A stretch of 64,000 nt of DNA from Phaeosaccion multiseriatum (GCA_965112735.1 OZ218951.1:5084001-5148000), one strand, 5' to 3'. Positions 45,000-56,213 are shown, numbered from the stretch's first letter. The notes: generated by a model not told the origin, from the letters alone. Made by a program: numbers and translations.

Positions 45000-45302
45000 G
45001 TGGCCTCGTGTCCTTGAAGAAGATGAAGGGAGAGCATTGGTGCCTACCTTTCCAGCCGTCGCCGAGTGGCAAGGCAGTGCTGGTGGCCAATCGGCCAGCA
45101 GGAGTCGGAAGCAGTTTCCTCTGAGGCTCAATTGGGCGTGGACGGTGTGGAAGGGGCAGGGTCAGACCATGAGGGGCAACAAGTTGAGGGCAAGGCATGA
45201 GGGGCAAGATGGTTCTCGTTCCGGGCACACAGGAGAAGACGTTTGGCCTCACCTACGTGGCTATCTCCAGAGCCACCAATATCGACAGTATTGGCATCTA
45301 AA
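45000..45302 (+). pseudogene. C-terminal fragment of a PIF1-like helicase
   Basis: One frame shows FPLRLNWAWTVWKGQGQT (about 45115-45168), the late helicase motif of PIF1 and Helitron-type helicases. A second frame shows TFGLTYVAISRATNIDS (about 45240-45295), the final motif of the same enzymes. They are put out of frame by a 28-bp insertion that repeats ATGAGGGGCAA (about 45169-45208). Earlier helicase motifs are absent. It is probably a remnant of a transposable element beside the transposase gene. Confidence 0.65.
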
Positions 45303-45454
45303 AGAGAAGCGGCTCGGAATTGTTATGGGTGGCAAGGCGTTAGACAAACGGATCGAAGAGGAGCACGCGGCTTCGGGGGCTTCAGGAGCGGACGCTTGAG
45401 AGGGTCAGAGGGAGGAGGGTGGTGCAACCAGTGGTGCAACCAGGGTGGGAGGGT

Positions 45455-46135
45455 TATAAGTGTGAGAGGGAGCAGCCGCTGCTGCTGCTGCTGTTGTCAC
45501 CATCTCTTCCCCTCTTCTTTGCCGGCTCAATTTGCTGCTCAGGGCCCACATTCTCGTGCCCCGACTCCAACCCCTCCTCCTCCACATTGTCATCATCCGC
45601 CCCTTCGCCGTTGCCCCCCCCCCCCCCCCGCTGCGACTACAGCAGCCGCTGCTGCTGTTGTTGCCAGCTCTTCCCCTCTTCTTTGGGGGCTCACTTCGCT
45701 GCTCTCCCGCCCCAACCTCTTCCCTCCTCCTTTTCCTCGTGCTCCACCCCCTCACCACCTCCCAGGGGTACTCGAAATATGTATGTATGACGTCATATAT
45801 ACAAATTTCGAGTACCCTTGGGAGGTGGTGAGGAGGGGAGCACGAGGAAAAGGAGGAGGGAAGAGGCTGGGGGGAGGGAGCAGCAAAGTGAGCCACCAAA
45901 GAAGGCAGGAAGAGCGGGCGACAACAGCAGTAGCAGCAGCGGCAGCTGTAGTCGCAGCGGGGGCGGGGGCAATGGCGAAGGGGCGGATGATGACAATGGG
46001 GAGGAGGAGGGGGTGGAGTCGGGGCACGAGGATATGGGCCCTGAGCAGCAAATTGAGCCGCCGAAGAAGAGGGGAAGAGATGGTGACAACAGAGGCAGCA
46101 GTAGCGGCAGCTGTAGTCGCAGCGGGGGCCGGGGT
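45455..46135. repeat. Large imperfect inverted duplication, arms about 330 bp
   Basis: The left arm (to about 45785) and right arm (from about 45803) are inverted copies centred on ATGTATGACGTCATATAT. Either arm, read outward from the centre, encodes FEYPWEVV and then an R/K/E/S-rich stretch containing EPPKK-x-GR. On the right arm the stretch occurs twice and ends EDFDPFFFE before a GT donor at 46209. That frame can splice to 46392-46519 (LSREPEKLLKKLEKTC). The function is unknown. Confidence 0.75.
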
Positions 46136-46391
46136 AACGGCGAAGGGAAGGATGAGGAGGAGGGGGAAGACGAACAGGCTGAAGATTTCGACCCCTTTTT
46201 TTTCGAGGTACGTGCGAATGTAAGGGACTACAGTGTGTTCGTGTGCTCTTGCTTTTTTCATCTTTTTTCTCCCTCCTCCCCTTTTCCTCCTTGTATTGCT
46301 CTCTTCCTTCCTTTCCTTCTCCTCTTTCCCTTTGGCTGACTCCTATCCATCCGCTCCTCCGATCCCTCCTTGTTGTACCGTCCTGTCTCAG

Positions 46392-46519
46392 CTAAGTCGC
46401 GAACCCGAGAAGCTGTTGAAGAAACTGGAGAAAACCTGCGCAGAAGTCGCAAGTCGCACCAAAAGCACAATGATACGCCCCACAGTAGGAGAACGTGGCG
46501 TCTTGCTCATCGACATGTG
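46392..46519 (+). other. Possible terminal exon of an unknown gene
   Basis: After a pyrimidine tract and AG at 46390-46391, a 42-codon frame (LSREPEKLLKKLEKTCAEVA and onward) ends in TGA inside the next palindrome. It would continue the frame that ends at 46208. I do not recognise it. Confidence 0.35.
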
Positions 46520-46722
46520 AGTCGCGATCCTTGTGCCGCTGGTACAAGGATATAGCCGCCTGCGCTTAAGTCAGAAAGCGACCAACTCGAATGCATTGAC
46601 GTAAGGAGGATGTTGGTCGCTCTCAGATCTATGCGCGTGCGGCTATATCCTTGTACCAGCGGCACAAGAATCGCGACTCACATGTCGATGAGCAAGACGC
46701 CACGTTCTCCTACTGTGGGGCG
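46476..46722. repeat. Inverted repeat, 84-bp arms
   Basis: Arms 46476-46559 and 46639-46722 are inverse complements with one mismatch noted, separated by about 79 bases. The right arm is also present, without its partner, in the second duplication unit (about 50560-50645). Confidence 0.9.
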
Positions 46723-47084
46723 TTGGGCATCCCCGCTGGGGTGGTGGAGGAGCTCGTGCTGGGCAGCAGCAGCAGCCAAGGTGTGCCGTCTCATGCATTC
46801 CTGTTCCCGGGGGAGGAAGGCGCTAAGGCGAGGGAGGCGCAGCTCAGGAATGCCGAAGGAAAGGTCATTCGAGAGGCTCCTCCACAGCCACGGAGTGGGC
46901 CGGACTCCGCCACAGAAGCTGCTCTACACAAGCTCCACCGCGACGTAGAGGAGGAGGAGGAGGGGAAGGAGAAGCTCCTGGATTGGCGGAACATTTCTCC
47001 GGAATCCAAGGCCAGCACGCGAGCGCTCTTTCAGCAAGCGGCCGCCCTAGTGGGGGGGGCTGCAGCGCCGGGACAGTATGAGTC
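46651..47084 (+). pseudogene. Fragment of unknown gene, duplication unit 1
   Basis: One frame reads YQRHKNRDSHVDEQDATFSY, then PSHAFLFPGEEGAKAREAQL and LLDWRNISPESKASTRALFQ. It is cut off by a hairpin at 47085. The longer copy in unit 2 (50531-51416) continues for about 300 bases but has a frame change at a GCA run. No family was recognised. Confidence 0.4.
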
Positions 47085-47280
47085 CCCCCCCAAGCAGCTT
47101 AGTACTTACTGTACCCCCCCACTCACTCACGAAACAGCCTTACCTCTGGAGACTTGTTCCTTCTCACCAAGTGCAGAATGAGCCACCCCTCAACGGATGC
47201 AAAAAGGATTATGTCTCCAGAGGTAAGGCTGTTTCGTGAGTGAGTGGGGGGTAAAGCAAGTACTAAGCTGCTTGGGGGGG
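47085..47280. repeat. Inverted repeat, about 65-bp arms
   Basis: The arms CCCCAAGCAGCTTAGTACTT at the left and its inverse at the right (ending at about 47280) enclose a 60-base loop. It sits where unit 1 breaks away from unit 2. Confidence 0.85.
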
Positions 47281-47490
47281 AAGGGGGGGGGGGGGGAAGC
47301 GGGGGCGTGGCGTGGCGTGGCGTGGCGGGGAATCCAAGTTCAAAGTAGTTTGTTACGAGCAAGGTATCACGTCACATTTGTTATTTGCTCACTGGCCCTC
47401 GCTTTCAGGGCTGCCAAACGCCGCACGTGTCTAGATGTAAGGCTGCATATCTTAGTATGTGTGTTAAAAATTAAAAAAAAATCGTAACAA

Positions 47491-48152
47491 GTCATAATGA
47501 CGATCTCTTGTTACTGCTCGTCTTGTCTCTGTGTGTGTCGTGTAGGTGGAGGGCTAGCTTGGGGCTTGCTTGGCGGCCCACTCCATGCGAGGTTAGTTTT
47601 TTACTGGTATTACAAAGGGGAGGAGGGAGGGCAGAGGGCGGAGGCACACACCGAGAGACAAGAGAGACAGAGAAGGCACCCCAGGGACTGCACTGACAGT
47701 GAAAGGGCGCGGCCTATATTACGTCAAGGCCGCTCTTCGCACACAGCCAAGGCATTCAAGGGAAGAGGGCCTCGGGGAATTTCGTTGTGTTGAAGCTCCA
47801 CGTGTGTGAGGCGTCAGAGGAGAGGAGGAGGGAGGGGCGGGCGGAGCCTCAAAGGGAACCGAAAGGACTCAGCCTCAAAGGGAGGCAGAAAACCGGCAGA
47901 GAAGGCCCTCGCCCAGTGTGTTGTTGCTCCTTTCCCTGTTTGACGTTGCGTTTTTCTTCGAGAACAATCCCCTCGAAGCTCTTTATTGGCGTTCAAAGAC
48001 GAGCACGCGAGCTCTCCCAAAGCTCCTACCACTCACACCAGCCTTCCTCGAGCGTCCCTTTCCCCTTGGTCCTCCTGCCCACCCCACAGCCCCTCACGCT
48101 GGCGTCCCATTCTTCGTGAGCACATCGCTCTCTACGTCATCCACACCGCCGG
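47491..48152. repeat. Duplicated 660-bp block, copy 1
   Basis: It reads the same as 51790-52451 with no difference that I could see. It ends just before the stop codon side of ankyrin member 3. It contains short open frames identical in both copies but no recognisable gene. Confidence 0.85.
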
Positions 48153-48196
48153 TGAGATACGCCCCTTCCATCATGCCATGAGAGGCGCCCCTTCCA

Positions 48197-49934
48197 TCAT
48201 GCCATCTCCTCCGCCACCTCCTGCAGCACCTCAGGGCTGACCTCTCTCTGCGACACCTTCAGCCTCCCTTCCTTGCCAAAGAGAAGGTCAGTGCCTCGCA
48301 TCAGGTCCAACGCGCTCTGTGACGCAAAGTGCTGCCTGTCCGCGGCCAGAAGGAACTCGATCGCTCCTACATCGCTATCAGCCCGCGCTTGAGTCAGAGC
48401 CTTTGAAAGTGAGGCCCCTCCTGACAGCAGCCCCAGCGCCGCCCCGCTGTGGCCCCGCTGTGCTGCACACGAGACAGGCGTTCCACCGTTGTGAGTGCCC
48501 TCATTGTCAGGATCAGCCCCCGCAGACAGCAGCACACGGATCACTGCCTCATCGTCCTTCGCAGCAGCACACATCAAAGCTGTGTACCCCTGAGTAGACA
48601 GCATCTCCACATCGGCACCTCCTGAGATGAGTTCCTCCACGACATGAGCACGGCCATCTAAAGCTGCCAAGTGTATCGCCCCCCACCCGTCGCCACCAAT
48701 CGCATTCACCTCTGCCCCAGCCCTCACCAGCTTCCGCACAATGCTTCTGTGTCCTTTCATAGACGCTGCCATCAACGCTGTTCTCCCACACTCATCGCTA
48801 CGGCTGTCGAGGTCAGCACCGGCTGCGATGAGCTGCTCCACCACAAGCCCATGCCCGTATTGGCTCGCGATAAAGAGCGGAAGAAGGGACCACTTGCGGG
48901 TTGCCAAATTAGCATTTGACCCCGAGGTGAGCAGCAGCTGTGTGACCCTGTGGTGTCCTGCCATTGCGGCCACCATCAAGGGAGTTTTGCCGTCAACATT
49001 TCTGTCATCCATGTGGTCAGGATCAGCGCCGGCCGACAACAGCTGCTGGACCACCGCATCATGCCCGTTCTGGGAGGCAATGAACAAGGCTGTTAAGCCT
49101 TCCGACTCTGCTTTGTCGACCTCCGCGCCGGCGGAGAGCAGCTGCTGGACTACCCTTTCATATCCTCTAAGTGAGGCTTGATGGAGCGCCGTCATCGCCC
49201 TCATATCTACCCGGTCCACCTCTGCACCGGCCGACAGAAGCTGCTGCACCACTGCATGATGGTCCTTCGCGGAGGCGAGCAGCAATGCCGTAGCGCCAGC
49301 ACCGTCAGCCATGTCCACGGCGGCGCCCGCAGAGAGCAGCTTGTGCACCAGCACAACGGCCCCTTCCGAGGAGGCCCCCATGAGAGCCGTATAGCCATCT
49401 CTCATTACTGCATTGACGTCAGCACCAGCAGAGAGGAGCTGCTGTACGACAGCAGCATCCTCATACAAGCATGCAACAATCAACGCACTCGCGCCACGTG
49501 CAGGCTCTGCAGCATTCGGCGACGCCCCCTCTTGCAGCAGAAGAGCAACGATATCACCCCTCTTCTCTCTCACCGAGAGGTGTAGGGCAAGACACCCTAT
49601 CCCGATAATGGACTCGTCCAAGCATGACCTCCTCCCGCCGTTCTTAGCCACGAGGGCCCCCACCGCCGCTTGCACCCTTTGGATGCTCTGGCCACTGGTG
49701 ATGGCTTGATAGAGGCGGGTGGCCTGCCACAAAGAGAAGGAACGAGAGAGGAAGAGGGAGAAATGGGGAAGGGGGGTGGGGGCCTCTTTGAGTGAGCCGT
49801 TCCGGTCGATGGAAGGAGGTTCATGAGTATATTGAGGAGATGGGAGGAAGAGAAGAGAAAGGGGGAGAATGCGTCTTTCCCCTCCCTCCCCTCATCCTCC
49901 TTTCCCCTACCTCGCTGCTGCACGCTCGTTGCAT
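48197..49934 (-). CDS. Ankyrin-repeat protein, family member 3
   Basis: Micro-exon 49934-49911 (MQRACSSE) and exon 49723-48197 give 516 residues. About 13 ankyrin repeats run from residue 45 to 455, most written LLSAGAEVD or LLSAGADVN at the turn. The shared C-terminus follows (HFASQSALDLMRGTDLLFGK then GRLKVSQREVSPEVLQEVAE). Compared with member 4, the long turn-and-helix-2 parts are nearly the same, while the loop and helix-1 parts differ. The acceptor TGTGGCAG is the same as in the other members. It lies in duplication unit 1. No signal peptide is seen. The ligand is unknown. Confidence 0.9.
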
Positions 49935-50265
49935 GGATAAAGTGGTGCTGTAGACGCTTGTAGCAGGGGAGGGAGGAGGCCTGGGAAAAGGAGTAGGATC
50001 GGAGTAGCTAGGGGAAGGATACTGGGGAAGAGAAGAGAAAGTCCCACCCTATCCATAAGGCAATGAACCATTTACCATTTTTTATTTTTTTGTTTTTTGT
50101 CTCCTTCCCTTTCCTTTGCTCACAAACACTACTATCCTCTCCTTGTATGGTGGGAGAAGAAGCAGCAGCTGCTCGCAACAGCGAAGTCCGCAACCAGTCT
50201 CTGTGCTCCCTTCCAAGGGAGATCCAGTTAAGGAGAGCAAAGAGGCTCCAGCGTGGGATTTGGAA

Positions 50266-50375
50266 AGGACAGCGCAAGAAGGAGATCAAGAAGAACAAAG
50301 ACCGATCGCAAGAAGGTCCGCGAGATCAGCGCGATGATCAAGAACCCAGAGCTAATGGCTGAAGAGGTACGGAAC
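50266..50375 (+). pseudogene. Truncated duplicate of WBP11 exon 1
   Basis: The sequence GAGATCAAGAAGAACAAAGA through to the splice donor and first intron bases matches 54642-54750 closely, including the stretch encoding KKVREISAMIKNPELMAEE. The ATG half is deleted and replaced, so no WBP11 protein can start here. It marks the end of duplication unit 1. Confidence 0.85.
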
Positions 50376-50530
50376 ACGGAGCACCCGACGGAGAGGGGTG
50401 TAAGGAACGGTACGACAAGGAGGGGTCGGAGGGCTGACACCATCACATCATCGACCTTGCCATAGCGTGGGGTCGAATGAGGGAAAGGGGCTACTTCACC
50501 ATACGAGTGGAGTCCGTTGACCTCATGAGG

Positions 50531-51416
50531 ATGTTGGTCTCTCTCAGACCTACGCGTGTGTGGCTCTATGTTTGTACCAGCGGCACAAGGATCGCGACTC
50601 ACATGTCGATGAGCAAGACGCCACGTTCTCCTACTGTGAGGCGTTGGACATCCCCGCTGGGGTGGTGGACTGGGCAGCAGCAGCAGCAGCAGCAGCAGCC
50701 AAGGTGTGCCGTCTCATGCATTCCTGTTCCCGGGGGAGGAAGGCGCTAAGGCGAGGGAGGCGCAGCTCAGGAATGCCGAAGGAAAGGTCGTTCGAGAGGC
50801 TCCTCCACAGCCACCGAGTGGGCCGGACTCCGCCACAGAAGCTGCTCTACACACGCTCCACCGCGACGTAGAGGAGGAGGAGGAGGGGAAGGAGAAGCTC
50901 CTGGATTGGCGGAACATTTCTCCGGAATCCAAGGCCAGCACGCGAGCGCTCTTTCAGCAAGCGGCCGCCCTAGGGGGGGGGCTGCAGCGCCGGGACAGTA
51001 TGAGATTGACACAAAGACGCTGGCGGGCAGTGCTCACGGAAGGGATGCTGGTATCGGGGAGGCACACGCTGCTTTTTTCCCAGTACCGCGGGGACACAGA
51101 TGGAGTTGTCGGGCGGGTGCTCAACGACGAAGGACTCCTGCACATTAAGGAGAACAAAGGGTTCCTGCCAGCCGAGCAGCTCCTTGTGGCAGGCACACAG
51201 TCCACAGGCCCTGCTTCCACCCTCAACCTCGCCCCAGGAGGGCAAACGGGATGGTTTTGGCGGGTGTCAAAGGGTCAGGTGCTCTCGCTGGTGGTCCGTA
51301 CGAAAACGCCCATATGGGATGTGCCCTTGCCTTGCCCTTTCAAGCCGACTGTGAGCGGCTGGGGCTCGCATCTCTCGGAGCCGCCCTGTACATCTACTCA
51401 CCGCCGGAGGAACTGA
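50531..51416 (+). pseudogene. Fragment of unknown gene, duplication unit 2
   Basis: This is homologous to 46610-47084, but a different GCA-run length puts the two halves out of frame. The frame from 50706 gives PSHAFLFPGEEGAKAREAQL and runs on past the unit 1 breakpoint (DGVVGRVLNDEGLLHIKENK) to a stop beside a hairpin. I do not recognise it. Confidence 0.4.
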
Positions 51417-51532
51417 CTAGTTTGTGCAGCACACCAAGAGATGCGATCCACCATTTATTTGGTGGATCGCATCTCTTGGTGTGCTGCACAAACTAGTCAG
51501 CTCCTCCGGCGGTGAGTAGATGTACAGGGCGG
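51381..51532. repeat. Near-perfect hairpin, 73-bp arms, 6-base loop
   Basis: Left arm 51381-51453 and right arm 51460-51532 are inverse complements with one mismatch noted. The loop is TTTATT. Such a sequence could extrude as a cruciform. Confidence 0.92.
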
Positions 51533-51748
51533 CTGTTCGGTTTCGTGAGTGAGTGGGGAATGGAAGCTGCGCGTGGGTAGTGGGGGAAAGCGGGGGCTTG
51601 ACGGGGATTCAAGTTCTAAGCGCAGGTCATTACGAGCAACAGGTACCACGTCACATTGGCTCACTGGCCTTCACTTTCTGTGCTGCCAAATGCCGCACGT
51701 GTCTAGATGTAAGGCTGCATATCTTAGTATGTGTGTTACATAGAAAAA

Positions 51749-51749
<1 letters not shown>

Positions 51750-51784
<35 letters not shown>
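51750..51784. repeat. (AT)n microsatellite
   Basis: A TA tract directly at the left edge of the duplicated 660-bp block. Unit 1 has an A-rich stretch instead. Confidence 0.9.
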
Positions 51785-51786
<2 letters not shown>

Positions 51787-51789
51787 TAA

Positions 51790-52451
51790 GTCATAATGAC
51801 GATCTCTTGTTACTGCTCGTCTTGTCTCTGTGTGTGTCGTGTAGGTGGAGGGCTAGCTTGGGGCTTGCTTGGCGGCCCACTCCATGCGAGGTTAGTTTTT
51901 TACTGGTATTACAAAGGGGAGGAGGGAGGGCAGAGGGCGGAGGCACACACCGAGAGACAAGAGAGACAGAGAAGGCACCCCAGGGACTGCACTGACAGTG
52001 AAAGGGCGCGGCCTATATTACGTCAAGGCCGCTCTTCGCACACAGCCAAGGCATTCAAGGGAAGAGGGCCTCGGGGAATTTCGTTGTGTTGAAGCTCCAC
52101 GTGTGTGAGGCGTCAGAGGAGAGGAGGAGGGAGGGGCGGGCGGAGCCTCAAAGGGAACCGAAAGGACTCAGCCTCAAAGGGAGGCAGAAAACCGGCAGAG
52201 AAGGCCCTCGCCCAGTGTGTTGTTGCTCCTTTCCCTGTTTGACGTTGCGTTTTTCTTCGAGAACAATCCCCTCGAAGCTCTTTATTGGCGTTCAAAGACG
52301 AGCACGCGAGCTCTCCCAAAGCTCCTACCACTCACACCAGCCTTCCTCGAGCGTCCCTTTCCCCTTGGTCCTCCTGCCCACCCCACAGCCCCTCACGCTG
52401 GCGTCCCATTCTTCGTGAGCACATCGCTCTCTACGTCATCCACACCGCCGG
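51790..52451. repeat. Duplicated 660-bp block, copy 2
   Basis: Counterpart of 47491-48152. The copies part at the right end by one substitution and a 26-base repeat present only in copy 1. Confidence 0.85.
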
Positions 52452-52469
52452 TAAGATACGCCCCTTCCA

Positions 52470-54214
52470 TCATGCCATCTCCTCCGCCACCTCCTGCAGC
52501 ACCTCAGGGCAAAGCTCTCTCTGCGACACCTTCAGCCTCCCTTCCTTGCCAAAGAGACGGTCAGTGCCTCGCATCAGGTCCAACGCGCTCTGTGACGCAA
52601 AGTGCTGTCTTTCCGCGGCCAGAAGGAACTGAACACAGACTCCTGCATCGTTTGTCTCTCGGGCCAGAGTCAGAGCCTTTGGCAGTGAGGCCCCACCTGA
52701 CAGCAGCTCCAGCACTGCCCCGCTGTGGCCCTCCATGGCTGCACAATACAAGGGCGTTCCACCGTTGTGAGTGCCCTCACTGTCAGGATCAGCCCCCGCA
52801 GACAGGAGCACACGGACCACTGCCTCATCGCCCTGCGTAGCAGCAAGGAGCAAAGCTTTCATCCCATGACCATCGAGTATCTCTACGTCAGCACCTCCTG
52901 AGACGAGTTCCTCCACGACATGAGCATGGCCGTCTGCAGCTGCCAAGTGTATCGCTCCACACCCGTCGCCACTCAGTATATTCACCTCTGCCCCAGCCCT
53001 CACCAGCTTCCGCACAATGCTTCTGTGCCCTTCCGTAGAAGCTTGCATCAACGCACTTCTCCCCTTCACACCGCTACGGCTGTCGAGGTCAGCGCCGGCT
53101 GCGATGAGCTGCTCCACCACAATGCCATGCCCGTAGAGGCTCGCGATAAAGAGCGGAAGAAGGGACCAGTTGCGGGTTGCCAAATTAGCGTTTGACCCCG
53201 AGGTGAGCAGCAGCTGTGTGACCCTGTGGTGTCCTGCCTTTGCGGCCATCATCAAGGGAGTTTTGCCGTCAACATTTCTGTCATCCATGTGGTCAGGATC
53301 AGCGCCGGCCGACAACAGCTGCTGCACCACCGCATCATGCCCGTTCTGGGAGGCAATGAACAAGGCTGTTAAGCCTTCCGACTCTGTTTTGTCGACCTCC
53401 GCGCCGGCTGAGAGCAGCTGCTGGACTACCCTTTCATGTCCGTTAGATGAGGCGCGAAGGAGCGCCGTCACCGACGTCATATCTACCCGATTCACCTCTG
53501 CACCGGCCGACAGAAGCTGCTGCACCACTGCATGATGGCCATTCCAGGAGGCGGGAAACAATGCCGTAGCGCCATCACCGTCCGCAATGTCCACGCCGGC
53601 GCCCGCAGAGAGCAGCTTGTGCACCAGCACAACGGCCCCTTCCGAGGAGGCCACCATGAGAGCCGTAGATCCGTCGCTGGTTACTGCATTGACGTCAGCA
53701 CCAGCAGAGAGGAGCTGCTGTACGACAGCAGCATCCTTACATATACATGCGTTCACCAACGGAGTCGCACCATTTGGAGGCTCTGTAGCATTCGGCGACG
53801 CCCCCTCTTGCAGCAGAAGACCAACGATATCACTCCTCCTCTCTACCACAGCTGAGTGCAGGGCAAGACACCCTATCCCGATAATGGACTCGTCCAAGCA
53901 TGACCTCCTCCCGCCGTTCTTAGCCACGAAGGCCCTCACCGCCGCTTTCACCCTTTTGATGCTCTGACCACTGGTGATGGCTTGATGGAGGCGGGTAGCC
54001 TGCCACAAAGAGAAGGAACGAAAGAGGAACAGGGAGAGTTGGGGAAGGGGGATGGGGGCCTCCTTGAGTGAGCAGTTCCGGTCGATGGAAGGAGGTTCAC
54101 GAGTAAAGTGAGGGGATGGGGGCCCACAGGAGATGATCACGGGGGAGATTGCGCCTTTCCCCTCCCCCCCCTCATCCTCCTTTCCCCTACCTCGATGCTG
54201 TACGCTTGTTGCAT
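52470..54214 (-). CDS. Ankyrin-repeat protein, family member 4
   Basis: Micro-exon 54214-54191 (MQQAYSIE) and exon 53999-52470 give 517 residues. The domain plan is that of member 3: an N-terminal cap (ITSGQSIKRVKAAVRAFVAK), about 13 ankyrin repeats and the shared C-terminus (ASQSALDLMRGTDRLFGKEG). It differs from member 3 mostly in clusters at repeat positions before and inside helix 1, for example GDGATALFPASWNGHHAV against GAGATALLLASAKDHHAV. It is divergent from WBP11, with 368 bases between start codons. No frameshift is present. Confidence 0.9.
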
Positions 54215-54582
54215 GGATAAAGTGGCGCTGTAGACGCTTGTAGCAGGGGAGGGAGGAGGCCTGGGAAAAGGAGGGACGAAGTCCACCCATAAAAAAATAA
54301 CTCGAAAATCACTCCATAAGTCAATGAGACCTGTGGACGCCGCCCCGCAGATGAGACTCTCGGCTTGTCTCTTTGCCTCCTGGCTCTATTCAGCCATTTC
54401 CTGCAGCTCGCAAAAGCTAGTATTATCCTCTCCTGTGTATGGTGGGAGAAGAAGCAGCAGCTGTTCGCAACAGCGAAGTCCGGAAGTCCGCAACCAGTCT
54501 CTGTGCTCCCTTCCAAGGGAGATCCAGTTGAGAAGAGCAAAGAGGCTAGCTAGGCTACTCTTCCCCCAGCGGGCGTGTCAAG

Positions 54583-56168
54583 ATGGCGAAGGGAAAGGGA
54601 ACTATAAACCCGGCTGATGTGCACCGGAAAGCACAGCGTAAGAAGGAGATCAAGAAGAACAAGGCCGATCGCAAGAAGGTCCGCGAGATCAGCGCGATGA
54701 TCAAGAACCCAGAGCTAATGGCTGAAGAGGTACGGAACACGGAGCACACGACAGGAAAGGGGTGTCAGGAATGGAGGGAGGGGCTGGAAGGAAGGAGGGA
54801 AGGAAGGGACAGGTGCAGGGAGGAGGGAAGTTACGGCCTTTTGCCGAGGTGTTTGCCTCCATCTCCCCCCCCCTCTCTCTCTGTCCTCCCACATGTCGCG
54901 CTCCACCCCTCGCACCAAGGAAGAGAGACCAAAAGGGGGTAAAAAGAGTAGGGGGGGGGGGGTGATTGTGCCTTTCTTGTAGAGGGAAGAGGGCGACCCA
55001 TCATGTATCTCATGTATCTCTCTCCCCCCCTCACGTGCTTTGTTGTCCTCTTTCCTGTCCGTCCGTCCACTGCTATGGATCAGATTGAACGTATGAGCAA
55101 GGAGGCGGAGGAAAATAAGCTTTCGGAGTACGAAAAGGAGAGGATGGAGAGCTTGCAAGTGACGCACAAGGCCCTTCTCAAGAAGCAGCAGAGGAAGGAG
55201 AAGGAAGAGGAGGAGAGGGAGGCCGAGGAGGAGGCTAGACAGAAGCGCATTGCCCACGCCAGAGAGGCGAGAGAAGCAAAAAAGAGAGAAGCGAGGGAAG
55301 CAGAGGAGGCCGCGGCGTCAGGAGTAGCACCGGCAACAGCAGCAGGGACTCCTAAGTACGGCTTACAGCTGGCCCCTCCTCCGTTTCTTCCTCCGCCAGG
55401 GGTGAGGGGTGGTGATTTCCCCCCTCCCTCGCAACTTGCTGCACAGCTTGGGCAGCTGGGGGGGGCGAGGGGTCCCTCTGGGCGGCCACCCTTATCTCCG
55501 GCCATCACGGCTGCCATCGCCGCGGCTACTGCCGCCGCGACTAAAGCCGCCGCTACGGCTACAGCTGGCGCTGCTAGTTCCTCTTCGGGGGCGGCTGCGA
55601 CTGTAGCACCAAGTACTGCAGCTGTGATACCTTACCGCCCTGTGGTGTATTTCCCGGGCATGCCTGGGGTGCCTCCACCCCCCCCCCCCACGGGCAGGAC
55701 CTCCAACCCTCCCTGCGGCAGTCGCAACAACAGCAGCAGCAGGAGGAGCCCAGCGCCCCCCCACCTTACCCGCAGCAGTGGCGGCAGGCATGCCACCAGC
55801 AGCAGGAGGGGGAGGAGGAGGCTTGGCCGGACCACACCGTATGCATATACCACCGCCGGGGCAGCACCACTCAGAAGCAGCGCCTCCTCTACCCCTGCCT
55901 CAACAGGCCCGGCGGCGCCAACACGCACTGGGACCCGCCGCAGACCCGCTCGACCCCTCTGCCACGGGCTACACAGAGCGGCCCAAGAACATGACCGCAC
56001 CCCGGGAACTGCGCCAGCAAGAGCAACAGCAGCGGCAGCTGCAACAACAGCAGCAGCAGCAGCAGCAGCAGGGACCAGCAGCAAGGCCAGCAGCAGGGCC
56101 AGCAGCAGGGCCACCAGCAGGGCCAGCAGCAGGGCCACCAGCAGGGCCAGCAGCAGGGCCACCAGCAG

Positions 56169-56213
<45 letters not shown>

